Shown here: in pieces, positions 1 through 13,987 of the stretch | How the letters are laid out: the number at the start of each line of letters is the position of its first letter | How positions within the stretch are numbered: position 1 is the stretch's first letter | Source of the DNA: Ciborinia camelliae | Lineage: Eukaryota; Ascomycota; Leotiomycetes; Helotiales; Sclerotiniaceae | NCBI GenBank assembly: GCA_025890175.1 | Contig: JANPYM010000001.1 | Span: forward strand, 3,935,006 to 3,999,005 | Length of the DNA stretch: 64,000 bases | Direction of reading: 5' to 3' | Notes under the pieces: generated by a model | Seen by the model: the letters and a program-made list of their open reading frames with translations, nothing else | What the model was told of the DNA's origin: nothing | The model's database searches: none | Made by a program: the position numbers and the translations under genes

Positions 1-3000
1 GTGATATGGATGACATAACATACATTGTTCACCCAAGCGGATTTGACCAAATTTGCCATTCCAGTTGCGCCAAACCCAGACCCCGACTGCCGAAGCGATA
101 CCGATGGGGATGACAACCGCGAAGAAGATAGCCCAGCCAGAAGCTGCGTGTTTTTTCTTGAAATCATCTTCATGTCCAGCGCAAGAGTATGCTCTGTCAC
201 TGACATCAAATTCCTTTCCTCCTTGACAGGTGGTAAGAGGAAGTCGTCGATAGCCGGTGGGTTCGTAGTATTCCACCACGTTCTTATCGATTCGACATAT
301 TTCGGAATGATCTGGTGGCGAGTAACCTTTGACTAGGGCACAAGATCCATCCCCTTGGCGCTCGTAGTTGAGATCACTTTTTTACATTAGCTTCTATATA
401 CCTACCATCAAAAGGAAACTTACCACTCAAAATCCCGTCTGGTACAGCTGCAATTCTTGGCGATATCGTGCAAGGAAGGAATCATTCTTCCATTGTAACA
501 ATCAGCATCAATTCTCTTTCGGTGATATTGCGAAACGTGACCAAAGAGGCAGTCATCATCTTGCTTAGGATGTTTTGGTTGCCAGAGATAATAGTCTCCT
601 CCTTCGACATCCTTCTCATCGAGTTTACATTGTCTTTTTCTCAAGCCAGAGAAGTCAAGATTGATAGCCGTAAGTTGTCCATCGATAACACCCCAGAGGA
701 GGAAATTTTGAGAGTTATCGCTCGGGACAGTAGTGAGATCTTCAACCTTCATTTGAGAATCGGAGAATTTATATTCAACCCAAGTATTTCCTTCGTCCAG
801 AGAATAGTGAACGACATTAACGGACGCATGCTCTTTCACGATGACGATAATTGATCCTTGATCTCCAAATTCCCACATGTATGCTCCCTTCTTGACAAAT
901 TTCCAATTAATACCACCATCTGTGGTCATGAACGTGTCAGCATCCTTGTAGTTGGTCAGGAACTCCCCAACATTTCCCACACCAAACATTAATCCAATCG
1001 CAGATTGAGATGAGAAGGTGTGGGATTTGTCAAATCTCTCAGTATAACCATGAATATTTAATGAACATTTCTGCATTGAGCCGCTGCATCCAAATTTCTT
1101 TCCGTCCTCCCCTTTTGCAGGAGGCTTCAAGTAATCCCATTCCGCACCATCGTTGTGGGTAACCATGGTCTTTAGCTTCTTCTGTTCTTTCTTATAGTTC
1201 TTCGATGCGGCATTGGCAACAACATTGACCATGGCAACTCCTTCAAGACCAAACATCTTCTCAAAGTCCACATAACCAGCGGTATCTCTATCCACAGCAT
1301 TCAAACTCAAGGTGTACGAAGTACCATTAGAGTTACTCTTGATGATAGTTCCATATTCGAAGCCCTTATCGTTATTGGTCGTGACATGAAGGAAAACAGA
1401 ATGCGTGGAGCTATCGAGCACAGTGTAACCAACTTGATGGTCAATCTTAAAACCATGAGGGAATTTAGCATCGGCGAAGTTAACTCCATCAAAACTGGTA
1501 TCGACCTTCAAAGTTTGGTGCTCACTATCTTTTGTGGCGACGACAATGAACTCGGACATTGTCGCGAATTCAATCACATTGCTGAAGTGCACCGTAGGAG
1601 GTTCCGAGAAGAAGTCCGTACTCGAGACAAGTTGCCATGGGTTACCAGCTTCGTTGTTTTCATGCTCTCTGACTTCGCAATAAATTAATTTGTCATCACG
1701 CTTTTGATTTGCAGCTTCTTTGATAAATTCGCACCTTCGAGCATATCGCTCGAGCGTTTTCCAATTGCTATCTCCTCGGTCTTGTGTGAGTGAAGCTACC
1801 GTATGACAGTTACCAGGACCATCACACTTCTCACCCATCCAGATGATCCAGTCCTTGTTTCGAGGGTGGAAATTCATTGCCAAAGTTTCATGACTTGGTG
1901 GATGAGGGGCCTTGAAGCTCCTAATGTTCTCTCCACGATCGACAGAGTAGAAAACAGTCTCAGTCTTGGTCAAGAAGAACACAACATCATTAAAGTACTG
2001 ATTGGTGAGAATCCGAACGATTTTTTCATCCTTCAAGATTTGCTTCCACTTTTTCCCATGATCATGAGTGAGCCAAATCGTATCTTCGTCGGTTTGTACT
2101 ACGATTGTTTCGTCGGTTCCCTTACTAACTCCGGTTCTCTCGAGATATTGTTTATCGACGAATGTTTTGCCCTTGAACGTGAATTCGGTCGAGTTCCCCT
2201 TTCCAGAAGCAGGAGGACCCACGGAAGTCGCGCACTTGTGCTCAACTGGGGCATCCTTCTGCTTGTCACCGACTCGCTTGCAAGTATTTCCCGGAATCAA
2301 ACGCCACCCGGAAGACCCTTGGAATACATCATCGGGGCCGGATGATTTGCATGCACCTTCCGGAACGACCAAGGCACCTTTTTGAATGCATTCTTTGCGA
2401 TCATCACTTCTGACAAAGTTGTAATCGCACTCGAAATCATCATCGGTACAATCGCAATTTTCTGTTTGAACAACTGGGTCCTTGAATTCCTGTTTCATGA
2501 AACAGTCTGCGTCGGCCTTGCGGCGTTCGTACCATTGGGTATGGCCCATGAGACATGTTGGGTTACCTTTATCGTCAACTCGCGCGTACCATTTTTCCGT
2601 ATCTTGATCTTTCTTGCACTGTCCTTCATGCATCTCGTCAAAGTCAAGTGCAATCATGTAGAAATCCTTCTTCTTGTCATCATTATCCAAACCAATAAGG
2701 AGGAATTTGAGGCTTGTTGAATCCGAAGTAGTGACCAATTGTAGTGGGCGAATTTTGCCCTTGAGCTCGAGTTCCTTCCAGTCTTTGCCGTGATTTAACG
2801 AGTACTTTACCACATCTGTATGCCCATCATGTACAGCCACGAGGACTGATCCTTGATCTCCAAATTCATACTTATGTGGTCCGCGGAGGGCCTTATGCCA
2901 TGTAACTCCTGCATTATCAGATACAAAAAGGTTTGATTTTTCCCAACTCTCTAAGAAGTCTCCTGTATTGCCATTCCCCATAACCAGACCTGGAGCCGGA

Positions 3001-4312
3001 CTAGAGAAGACCCGACCAGAATTGTCCAATTCTGTAACAGAATGAAGATGGAGATCTTCATCTTTTACCTTGAGAGGTTGCCAAGTTCGTCCATCATCAA
3101 AACTGATTTTGGATTTGATATGCTTCTCTGTTAGAAAACTGCTTTGAACTTTCTCCCAGTTATCAACAATATTGATCATCACAATCCCTTGTATCCCAGC
3201 CATCTTCTCAAAGTCAACCATGCCATGCATATCTCTATTTGTGTGCTCAATATTCCGGGCGAAATATGTTCCATTCGAATTACTGGTGAACAAGACTCCC
3301 ATAGCATTCAGTGGGCGTGTATTTAAAACATCGACTTGAATACTGTAGTTGGTTCCTTCTAAGACGGTATATGCCTTCTCCTTCAATTTATGATCGTGTG
3401 GGAATTCTGCTCGGTGCCATTTGATGGCATCATCAGAGACGTAAAGTGCCATCTCATCAGTACCGGTAGCACTGGCAGCGGTGATCAAGAACTTCTTCTG
3501 AGATGTAACTTCAACAATTCCTTGAACCGTTCGACCTGGCACTAGTTCTGGCTCAAATTCTTGTATATCGTCGCCTTTTTTCGCGAAGAAGATATCAGAA
3601 ACAAGAAGTCGGTAGTCTTTCCTCCACGAAGAATTAACGCCTTTAGCTACACAGAGAATCCGGTCATTATCCAGATCCTTCTGGCCAGTTGTAAACTCCG
3701 GTGCCGATACTGCCCAGTGACAGCCCGCGGTATCAACACGTAGTGATTTAGCATTTTGGTCAAATCCGTCGGTGGTGTACAAAGCCTGTTGGAAAACAGT
3801 TAGCAGATAGACATCTTGGCAGGAGCTGCAACTCCTCTCACCAATTCTTCGCAGAAAATCCCCGTGCAGTCCATTCCATTGAAGATGATCCTATCCGGAT
3901 CTTTTCCATGATAGCTCATCGCCGGTCTGAATACACTAGCTTGAGCATCCGTCGAGAACTTCTCCCAATGTTCTCCTCTATCCTTGGTCCTCCAATGATC
4001 CTTCCCCGACGTTATAATATATGCCTTTTTCGGATCGTATGGATGAATCGAGAATTCCAACACTTTGCCTGCGGGAACGTCATCGATTTTCTTCCATGTC
4101 TCTCCTGCATCCCCCGACCTCCATATAACTGCATCGTGTCTATCCTCATACAGCAGTACATCCGAATCCTCAAAGTACTGCAAATTGTGCGGTATGTGTT
4201 CTAATTTGGTATAATGTACCCCAGGTGCATCTTTCTTTCCCCATGCGCCAGTGCAGAGAAGTGTTGATATCAGAAGGCTCCGCCATCCTACCTCAGCGCT
4301 CCGTAGCCTCAT
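1..4312 (-). CDS. VPS10: Vacuolar protein sorting receptor Vps10 (sortilin family), C-terminus beyond window
   Basis: Type I membrane receptor that carries soluble vacuolar hydrolases from late Golgi to the prevacuolar compartment (family knowledge). Exon 1 is 4312-3842 and begins [20 protein letters not shown], a signal peptide. Intron 1 is 3786-3841 (donor GTGAGA, acceptor CAACAG) and joins ...FCEEL to ALYTTDGF.... Exon 2 is 3785-424. Intron 2 is 377-423 (donor GTAAGT) and joins RRDFE-C-DLNYER. Exon 3 runs from 376 to the edge; a consensus donor GTATGT at position 23 suggests a further intron. About 1,400 residues are visible. Two beta-propeller Vps10 domains in tandem each end in a Cys-rich 10CC-like region (around [23 protein letters not shown] and [17 protein letters not shown]). 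Asp-box-like motifs such as [16 protein letters not shown] and TTDGGINWK recur. A membrane segment, [21 protein letters not shown], lies just inside the left edge. The cytosolic sorting tail is missing. The reading frame looks intact. Confidence 0.95.
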
Positions 4313-5273
4313 CTTCGCGGGTTGGTTGTGATACTGGAGCTCATGAAGCTTCGATGACGATCACCAAATGGCGACTTTGATGGTGATGAGGTGATATCTA
4401 GTTTGTGGTTTCTTATGAACGATTCGAGCAGGAAAGAAAGGTTGGTTGGTAGTTATGAGAAACTGTGAATGGATTGCGTGTCTTTTGGAAACAATGGAAT
4501 GATGGGTTTGGGTTGGTGAGTGAGCCTAGGTACCTTGATACAGCTCCTACTCGTTTCAGGCACTTTTACGCCACACATCAATGTGCCTCAAACTCGGACC
4601 TATAAAATCAAGCAGGCAAGCAGCACCGGGCGCGGGCGCGAGTGGGATCTATTTCTGGTTACACTTTTTCTGTAGTGAAGACGGTATTTAAACGTTTATA
4701 ATTTTAATGATATTTGAAATTTATGTATAGTTACCTATCTAGGTATATATATATCTTCATTCTTCTCCATAAGTATAAGCATTTATTCACTACCAATTTA
4801 CCTGGCGTTTATTATGATTGTGGAGAAAAGTATAGCCCTGGAGTACCTAGATCCTACTCTCCCGTGAACGTCAATGCCACTCTCCCAATAGGAATGTTCT
4901 TTGTCAAGTATGGGGGCAGAATCAAATCAACCCAAACCAAACCATTCGGAGGGTCTATAACTACTAGTAGTAGGTACTAGATAATAATACTATTATAAGA
5001 TTTATACGAGTATAAACCATTCTTTCCTCCTGGCGCCCGCTATACAGTAATATCTAGTATAGGTAGGTACCTAAGTACTATATAGTAGTAGATAGTACCT
5101 ACAGTATAAGCAGTGTGAAATTTGAAGATGTCCGCTAAAATACTCACTACTCTATCAACATTTACGAATCGGTAGGTAATTAATAATAATAATAATCCAT
5201 TATTTATATCCAGTAGTACCTCAGTATTATTGTACCTACTACTACTAATCCTCCTCCTCCTCCTCCCACCTAG
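4313..5273. other. Intergenic region between VPS10 and the 604-residue protein gene
   Basis: This stretch should hold the VPS10 promoter and 5' UTR at its left end and the 3' end of the next minus-strand gene at its right. About 4680-5270 is A+T-rich with many short TAGTA/TACCTA-like words and a (CTC)n run just before the downstream stop. I see no supportable ORF or RNA gene. Confidence 0.6.
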
Positions 5274-7467
5274 TCACGAAGCCTTCCGTTGACTCTTAAC
5301 CGTCACTCTTTTCCAAAACCTCTTCACAACCCCATTTTCCTTCTCCCAACCATCCGCTCCACCCATAGGTCCACGCGGGTACCTAGGACTTTCCAATTCC
5401 TCCAAGACCAGGGGTTCCTTCTCCTTCATTTGACATCCATAGATGCCACTCTCATCTCGAAGGTCTTGGCGCGTGAGTGTCATTCGTAACGTGGGTTCCC
5501 GATTTCCCGCCATGACGTGAGGATAGCATTCCTGCTGCTTGCCTGGCAGTTTGGCGATGCCCGGCTGGTAATCCTGTCGAGGTTTGCCGCTGGAATAATA
5601 GGGAGATCGCTGTGATGGGTATCCGGTTTCGTAATCAAATGGGGTTATGGGTGCTTCGGAATCGGCCATCGATATGTCGTCTTCAAATAATGACGCCGTA
5701 TCGTCGTTAAAGAAGGAATGCTCAAAAGCCGGACTCGAGACTTTCTTCCTCAACATATCTCTCGACGAGCGTCTCGATAATAATTTCGGTGGCATGTTTT
5801 CCTTCTCGGGCGTGCTCACCACTTGGTCCATGGATGGAAATCCAAATTCGATTATTTCGTCAAACTTTTGTGGTGATGCTAAGTATACTCGTAGTTTTAG
5901 TCGTGCTTCCGGGTCTTGGTAGTGGGTGGCGTTCGGGTCGATTGATGAGAGGGAAAAATTAGGTTTATGCTTTGCATGCCTTGGTCCAATGATTGAAACC
6001 CCTCGAGTTTTTGAACGAGAGCGTGTGCTGAAGGTAGGTGATATCGGATTTGCGGATTGAGGCTCTCTCGATATAGAGTTTCTTGCAAAAGGACTTCCAA
6101 AGGGAAGTTTGGAAACTGACATTTGTCGTCGAAATGATGGTTTCCGATCGCTCGTCAAAGGTGGGAATATCGAAGCATGATAATCATCCAAATGAAGATC
6201 CAATTTAGACTCTTCATCAATCCATTTGAAGCTATCAACAAACGTGTCTGTCTTACTAGACATCAAATGAAGATCTAATTTAGATTCTTCATGAAGCCAT
6301 TTGAAGCTATCAAAAAACGTATCGGTCTTACTGGACATTGAGGCTCTCCTGCGAGTTCCGCTGGTTTTCCCACTGAATACTGGACTTTTGGGACTTTTGG
6401 GGCTTTTTGGGCTTTTAGGGCTTGGACACAGCATCGGTGGATCTGGCGCCGTTCGACGGGATCGTCTTCGAATAATGAGATTTTCGTCCGCGGCATCCAA
6501 AATAACTGCCTCCCGTATTCTTCTTGCCAATACCGCTTGCTCTTCGCTGGAGAATTGTTTTCTCTTAATCGCATCCGGGAGTGTTTCGTAATTGCTCATA
6601 AACCAGGATTTATCATGACCATTAGATATGGAAGGTCTCTTCTTTCGCAGGTGTCGAGTGGAATGTCTCCGTCGAGGCTCGAGCTGTGGAATAGTTAAGC
6701 CTCTCCGGTCGGCAATAGAGCTCTTGCGTATACTCTGTACGGGAAGATCATTGAGGGCATTTGACACAGAGCTTTGGGCGAATCGAAGACGCTCCAAAGT
6801 GGAAAAATACTGCGAAAGAATCCCGTCAGTACCCATCGTTGATCACTACTGTCCACTCTCGACAACCAATATGAGAAGAATTGCAAAACCACCATCTCTT
6901 GTCCCTGCACGTCAATGTTTTTTAGCGTAGGCTGATCCCGCCGCCAGTATGAATTCGAAAGACCTAGCGCATATTCACGGCGGGAAGACACCACTAAATG
7001 TACTAACGAAAGACCCGACTTTCGACGGCGTCTCCCGGGCACAGGCTAGACTACTATATAGCTTTGCTTTTTTCGATAGCTCAACCCTGAAATACGAAAA
7101 TGCCCCCCAACCTTGATTTTTTATTAAAAAGTAATTACGATAACCATGGTGAACTACCGGTATAACAACGAAAGTGATATATATATACCTTCCGTTTTAA
7201 AGCTGGAGGAAGAGCATGGAATTCTTCTTCAGTGGTAACATATTCGCTGCACCCTGACATTTCCTTCTGATTCTTTCGATGTACCGGTACACTTGACGTT
7301 GGAAGAGCGGGCGAAGAACCTGGTCGGATATCGAATGAGGGTTTGGAGATAGCAGTCGGCGAGAAGGGATCCGACGAAAAGAGATCCGAAGTCGAATTGT
7401 GTGTGAACGGTGGGAGAGAGTACATAGGAGTGGTGTGAGGATTTCGCTCATTCATGTTTGAAGCCAT
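5274..7467 (-). CDS. Uncharacterised basic Ser/Pro-rich protein (~604 aa)
   Basis: I do not recognise a family. Exon 1 is 7467-7189, 93 residues ending EEFHALPPALKRK. Donor GTATAT at 7188 and acceptor TTTCGCAG at 6810 remove a 379-nt intron. Exon 2 is 6809-5274, beginning YFSTLERLRFAQ and continuing in frame for 511 residues. The splice is chosen because EEFHALPPALKRK-YFSTLERLRFAQ reads as one continuous amphipathic element. A similar element recurs near residues 173-197 (NYETLPDAIKRKQFSSEEQAVLARR). Other visible features are a (KSP)4 run, Arg-rich patches, and a near-perfect tandem duplication of about 25 residues beginning MSSKTDTF. There is no signal peptide or membrane helix. The protein is probably largely disordered, nuclear or cytoskeletal, and phospho-regulated, but that is only inference from composition. 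The intron is long enough to hide another small exon. Confidence 0.7.
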
Positions 7468-8505
7468 GGCGGAAGATCAAGTCTAGAAGGATTCAAAAGA
7501 TGGTAAGACCGACTGAGTGAGTGGCTGTTCAGATTTGTTGTCTCCAACTAATGCATCATGCAACGCGTTGCGAACGCATCTCCTTATGATGGGACCTCAG
7601 ATATAAAGGTCATTGGATTCTTGCCGCGTATGGTGTGTGCAACCCCGGACGGATTCTACCAGGTAGCTCACAAGTTTGGTACCTGTCTGGGTATGGGTAT
7701 TATGGATCCTTTGGATTTGGATCGGTATGGATATGGGTATATAAAACCAGAGTAACTCGATTCCGTTATGATTTACTTGGCAGATGAGATGATGAACGAA
7801 CGAACAAACGAACAAACAAACGGCCGTGGAATCGAACAAATTATTAGATTACTGTATAAAATTACAAGCAATCAAAAGACGGGAGAAGAAGATTTGGAAC
7901 GAGTGGAAGATGCAAGAAGTTCATTCATTCATGTACTGATTCTGATCAATGATATTGAAACCCGTTGCTTTCATTGATCACACAGTAACCGCCCTCTCTC
8001 TCTCCAAAGTTGTATGTTGTCCCTCTTTTCCGTCTACTGAGGCCATGTAAGGTTGCTCACTCGTTGCAATTTTTTAATCGTCATAATTCAAAATTATCAA
8101 TATTGAATATTGGTTCTTGATTTGCCTAAAGATCTCCACGTCCATTCTGGAAGCAGTGGCACCAGGGTTTTAATTCAAGGGTCCCGGTATGCAGGCACAA
8201 GTTCTCACCAATAAATTGACCTTGTTCACGATATCCATGGAAGATCCTTACTTTTTCCGTGCACCTGGAGAGATCACAATGAGAGAAGACGAGAGACATA
8301 GATCAATATTTGATCATAGCAAACAAAGTTCACCGGATTTGAATTTTGCAGAGAACAAACAGGCCATTATGCTGTTGAGTTTGTTGAGTAAGGAAAGGGA
8401 AATTCATTAGAAAATTCCTTGGGGATTCTTTTTTTTTTGAATTGTTCGTGTTTGAATTGCTTGTTTCTCTCTTGCAATATGGCATCTCTTTCTTCTCCTC
8501 TCTTT

Positions 8506-8533
8506 TGTGATGTGATGTGATGTGATGTGATGT
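8506..8533. repeat. (TGTGA)n microsatellite
   Basis: About five copies of the pentamer TGTGA, followed by CATACATC repeats near 8558-8578. Confidence 0.85.
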
Positions 8534-9651
8534 TAGACGAGGCATACCGTACTGTACATCCATACATCCATACATCCATACCATATGCACCGCCAGCATG
8601 TTACCTCTCACGGATAACGGACATAAACCCGTTATACAAACAACAGTTATCCATTCTGTAACATTGAATACCTGTGATCACTGATGTGAATGCATAATGT
8701 ATGTACATGTAGGTAGGTACGCAAGCACAACAGTGATTCAGGTCATACTGATGAGGGGGCGGGAAGCCCAACTGTACTGCATCTCCATGTGATACAGCAA
8801 ACGCATGCCCTCAAGACTCACGCAGTATCAGCCTCATGGTTTCGTGCTTTATGTATGATGTGGTTCGAATGATCCGAAAGCAATCGAGACGAGGCGTACT
8901 GCAGCAAGGATAAAGTCTGTTGGTCCCGTCAATATCAAATCTGTTTGCGGTTTTGTAGAAGCTGAAAATAAGTTATCCCCTTGCATTTGGGTTTGGTGGA
9001 AATTATTTAGAATCATTATCAACATCCCTCGACCATTTGCAACATACCCGCTCTGTAGTTCCTGTACGGAGTATATTTGAATTTCACCCAAGGCAGTGCA
9101 CGAAAACCAACTTGATGTGATGTTCCTAAAAAAAGATCTCTCGTGCTGTCGGTGTAGATGTACTGTACAGTACATAGGTATAGGAGGGGCGGGCGTCGTG
9201 GAATGGTCCTTTAACCCGCTTGCTTTCCCCACGGCTGGCGGCAACTAACCTAATAACTGTACATCAAAACGCGGAAGCTTCACGAAATCAAGTGACTGCT
9301 TAGCTGCGTAGTATCTCAATGTTCAGGTAGCATTAGGATCTTCAAACATCGAAAAGAAATCCGAGCAATTTCATTTTCACCTACAGTACTTACTTGTAGA
9401 GTACCAAATACCAAAATACCACAATGTCACGGGGCATCTAGGGTTCAAAGATTATGATAAATGCCGACCTTAAACCTTCATACTCAAAATAGGTCTGAAA
9501 AGGTAAAAAGGGTAAAAAAAGGTAACCGGTATATTCCCAGATTACTCTCACAAGTCTCATCAACAATCTTATTTTCACCTCCCCAAGATTCCAAGATTCC
9601 AAGATCTCTGTCTAACTTTCTCTCTTTTTTAAAATTTAAAGTTGTCATTGC

Positions 9652-9685
9652 ACCCATCCACCCATCCACCCATCCACCCATCCAC
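9652..9685. repeat. (ACCCATCC)n microsatellite
   Basis: About four perfect copies of an octamer in a pyrimidine-rich tract. Confidence 0.85.
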
Positions 9686-10555
9686 AAATAACTCGCCTCC
9701 AAAGTTACTCAAGTCACTCCTCACCCGGGTCAACCCCTTCATTTCGCGAGCTTTACTCAATCCATCCAACCATTCCAACAAACAAATCTCCAGACTCCAT
9801 CTTATCTCATAAGGTTAATAAACTGCACGAATTATTATTTTTATTTTTGGTCGTTTTTGGGGGGGTCGTACGTACTTACTCGCATGTCGCACCGAGCACG
9901 GTTGCTTGCGAGCATTATTAGCCGTGACAACCGCATCATCTCGTTTTTTTCTATTCATCTATTCATCTATGTAACATTGTCATATAATTTATATGGTGCG
10001 GAGTGCATTATCGTGGCTGTACATATACGGAGTATAGTCAGTATCTAGGTACTTGGCGATTGATTGAATGATTGATTGTCGACATGCACATATCATGATT
10101 CCAAACACCGAATGTTTTCAGAAAGGCCTCAATGCCTCATACATACTGTACATACAAATACAATACAAGGAATGCCCTTCCCTTCTCTTCCTCGGTCATC
10201 GCCGTTACTGGTTCCATAAACTTTACGGTCATGTATGTTATCTCTCCTCCCTCCCGTGTTGAATGCTAACTCTCGCTTGCAATAATATATACATATATTA
10301 ATTATATATATATACGGAGGAGGTACCTACTTAGATCAGACTTTTGCCAACTGTTAGAAGGTGCCATAGCCACCTCCACTCCGTACCAGACAAATTAGCT
10401 ATGCATTCCGTCCTCTACACCGAGTCCAGACTCCAGACTCCCAAGTTCCGTTCCAACATGTCGCGAACGATTCCGTCGGATTTCTTTCCGTAAATTAACT
10501 TGTCGAGGTACGAGTACCTAGTGTATCCAGTCCTTCGGTATCTTATTTCATCTCC

Positions 10556-10593
<38 letters not shown>
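10556..10593. repeat. (TGAT)n microsatellite
   Basis: About nine tandem copies of TGAT. Confidence 0.9.
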
Positions 10594-10596
<3 letters not shown>

Positions 10597-10773
10597 ATTG
10601 AGTGCGTGGGTTCCTTGCCAGGGAATCTTCCCGTCTTTCATTATTACCTGTATCTAGGTAATTGTCAATATCAATCAATCAATATATCAATATATCCTTC
10701 CTCAAGTAGATTTTCTTATCACGGTTCACAACTAATCTCCCTACCTATAAGCCTGGTAGGTAAGGATATATTT

Positions 10774-10797
10774 AGCAAGCAAGCAAGCAAGCAAGCA
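10774..10797. repeat. (AGCA)n microsatellite
   Basis: About six tandem copies of AGCA. Related GCAAGC words recur at 13314-13370. Confidence 0.85.
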
Positions 10798-11632
10798 GAG
10801 AGGCAAATAATATGGTCGAATCCTTTTTCCGGCACCGAGGGGCCGGAGGCAAAGCTCCGTCTGCCGGAGGCTATCAGATACCTCACTTATAGCTTTTGAA
10901 CCACATATCCTATAATTAATTTAATTGGACCATTGGATAGATTCGAAGATCGCGATCAATATTTTATATTTTAATTTTATTTTATCAATTGTGGAAAGAA
11001 GTGTATTAATTTCAAAGGATTTTTGAAGAGACACACGTGATATTTCAAAATAGTGTTCCAATCGTGCACAGGGCATCCGCAGTTTAAGAGTGTTTTATAA
11101 TATGAAATGTTAGATACGAAGTACGAACGGGTTGTCTGCAAAGGATACATATAGGAATATCGAACTTTATTTAATACGAAGTACCTACTATCTATACACT
11201 TCCAAGAACCCCGCCTGTTCCAAACATTATTCGGGATGGTACAAACATCATACAGTACCTAGGTATATAGAATAGAATAGCAAGAAACTCTAATAATAAT
11301 ATGGTAGATGCGGAGTACGGAGATGTTTGATATATTGCTTGATGAAAGTTGGATCTCTTCATCTCTTCATTTCTCTCCTCTCCCATCCTTCTACTCTCCT
11401 CTCCTCTCCCCCATCCATCCCCTCTCCCACAAACCCCATATCCATCCACATCTAGGTATCCATAAAAATCAACCCCCCAAAAATTAAGCTTATACCCCAT
11501 ACATACCTTCTCCTTCTCCTTCTCCGTCCATACATCATGCAATTGCAAGCACGCACGCATGCATGCATGCAAAGTAAATCAATACATATACACACCCCAT
11601 ACATATATATACACATCTCATACATGCCTATA

Positions 11633-11636
<4 letters not shown>

Positions 11637-11664
<28 letters not shown>
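11637..11664. repeat. (TA)n microsatellite
   Basis: About 14 copies of the TA dinucleotide. Confidence 0.85.
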
Positions 11665-11667
<3 letters not shown>

Positions 11668-12010
11668 AATACACAACGAAACCTTACCTAACTATAGTAT
11701 AGTATAGTATCCCACTCCAGTCCACTTCATTACATTACAGTGCGTTGCATTACAGTGCATTACATTGCGTGACTACATCTGCATCTGCATCTGCATCTGC
11801 GTCTCGCCGATGAAACGTAAGATTAAGAGATTAAGAGCTTATAAGCTTAGATAAAGTAAATAAAATATACCGTAATTGGTATAATATGATATAATATAAT
11901 GAAATAGAATTACACCCCTCCACTCCCTCAGGCAGAGAGAGATCTTAGATAAACGCGAAGACTCTATATAGATATTTAAACTTAAATTATTAGATTCTAT
12001 AGTATTGTAT

Positions 12011-12012
<2 letters not shown>

Positions 12013-12044
<32 letters not shown>
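12013..12044. repeat. (AT)n microsatellite
   Basis: About 16 copies of AT inside an A+T-rich stretch. Confidence 0.85.
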
Positions 12045-12046
<2 letters not shown>

Positions 12047-13987
12047 ATACTCACTTTATTAAAATCTTATATTTTATATCTTTTATCTTCCATCTTATAT
12101 CTTATATTTATTTTATATTCCTTAAGAATTTGTAGGTAGATATATATATATAGATCTTAAAACATTTTTTTCTATATCGAAATTCGTACTCGAACTTGAA
12201 GGCGAAGAAAGTAAATAGATAGATGAATAGATTATAGTAGATAATCAAAACTTGTTTATTTAATAGGTATTTAATATCTAGGGCTACTTAGATAAATAGA
12301 TAGATAGGTAGAGAGTATTTGATCTATCTATCTTGATATATATTCTTATAAACTAATCTCAATCTCAATGTCAATCCCAGATGAACTTGATCTAGAACTT
12401 AAACGAACTATAAGGGAAAAAATCCTATTCTAGATCTATATATATATATTATATATATATTATATTAATATTAATATTACCTACCTAAATACTTTAAGCT
12501 TAACTTATTATAATATACATACACACCACCATCCATCATCCACCCCCATATAAAATATCCCCCGAACACAGCCCGCAACAAGCGCTCACTCACTAAGTAT
12601 CCTCATCCCCTCATTCCTCATCCCCCATATTCTCATCCTCCAAACCTCTTGGACTCGGACTCGGATTCGGAAACGGACTACTAGGTAGGTATCTTATTGA
12701 TATTATCTAATCTAGTTTAGTTTTAGTCTAGTTAGTAGTTAGGTAGGTATGTAATCTTCGGCGTTGGTATCGATGTTGGTGTTGGGGTAGGTTTAGGGGT
12801 TGGGGTTGATGTTGTGTGGGGTTGGTGTGGGGGTTTAGATGGAGGAGATATGGGGAATTGGGGAGGGAGGGAGGGAGGTTGGTAGGGGGGATCTGGGTGG
12901 GGATTGGGGATTTTATTGAAGGGGGGGGAGGATGAGGGAGGAGGAAGGAGTGTATGAGGTGAGAGATGAAATAAAAATATAAGGTGAGAAATGAAGTGAA
13001 GCGAGAGCGCTATAGACCGTCTGATAGATAGGAATTAAAAAGATGCTCTCTGCTCTATGCTGCAGTATACATACAAGTAGGAAGATATATGTGTGATTCC
13101 ATTGTGTATATACAACACAAACAATGAATGAAAGAATATATAGCAAGCACGCTGGCTCTAGTAAAGTAAAGTTGAATCCAACCGGATCTCTAATTCAGAT
13201 TCGAACAATTTGATTTCACAAATTAAAATTCAAATTCAAATTCATCAGAGGTCATCCTTACAACTTGAAGAACCAACCTATTAAAAAAAAACATCGATAA
13301 CTTTTGATTGTTATGCAAGCAAGCCAGCAAAAACAAGCCAGCAAACAAGTACTGTAAGCAAGCAAACTAAGGTAGGTAACCTAACGACCAGATATTTACG
13401 ATCCCCATTTACCTCTCAAATAAACGAAAATTCTCCCCCTATGTATCCAATATTTGGTCCAAAAGTCGGCCGATATCACATCACAATCTTGCTCGATAAA
13501 TATTCTTCGCCCCGTTTCCAGTAATAGGAAGTAGATCAGTATCTTCCATTCATCCTTCCATCGAGCAGCTCAAGAAACCAAGTCCCATCACAAGGAGTTC
13601 AAAAGGGCCAAAAATGAATTAAATCACCATGAAGAAGAAGAATAAGAAGAAGAAGGAAAAAGCAAAAAGGATGTACTGTGAAGTGCCGTATGTCCCAAGA
13701 TCGTCAAACGCGCCACCAAAACAAGCAAAAGGTTGTAAAACAAAAGAAGAAACATATCAAAGAGTCTTGAGATCCACTCGCCGAGTTAATATCGAGAAAG
13801 ATGAAAACCCAGATGCAGAAATATCAGACGGTAAAATAATAATAAAAGTCATGCGCGCGCAAGGAGTTCGAAAACTCGGTATATGTACCATATGTATCAG
13901 CCAGCGAAAATAGCCAACTCCGTAGGTACCGCCAAAGCAAAGCAATATCTATCTACCTCTTACCTGATTAAAATGGGCCAACAACCA

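Larger units (their letters stand above)
7468..13987. other. 6.5-kb gene-poor intergenic region rich in simple repeats
   Basis: No ORF here has family features or plausible splicing; all are short and of biased composition. The region contains many simple repeats (listed separately), A+T-rich stretches around 11.6-12.5 kb, and recurrent words built on TAGGTACCTA and TACGGAGTA. A Lys-rich ORF at 13629-13913 (+, 94 aa) is the only slightly gene-like one, but its N-terminus is a low-complexity AAG run. Long UTRs, a non-coding transcript or a large regulatory region for the flanking genes are all possible. Confidence 0.5.
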
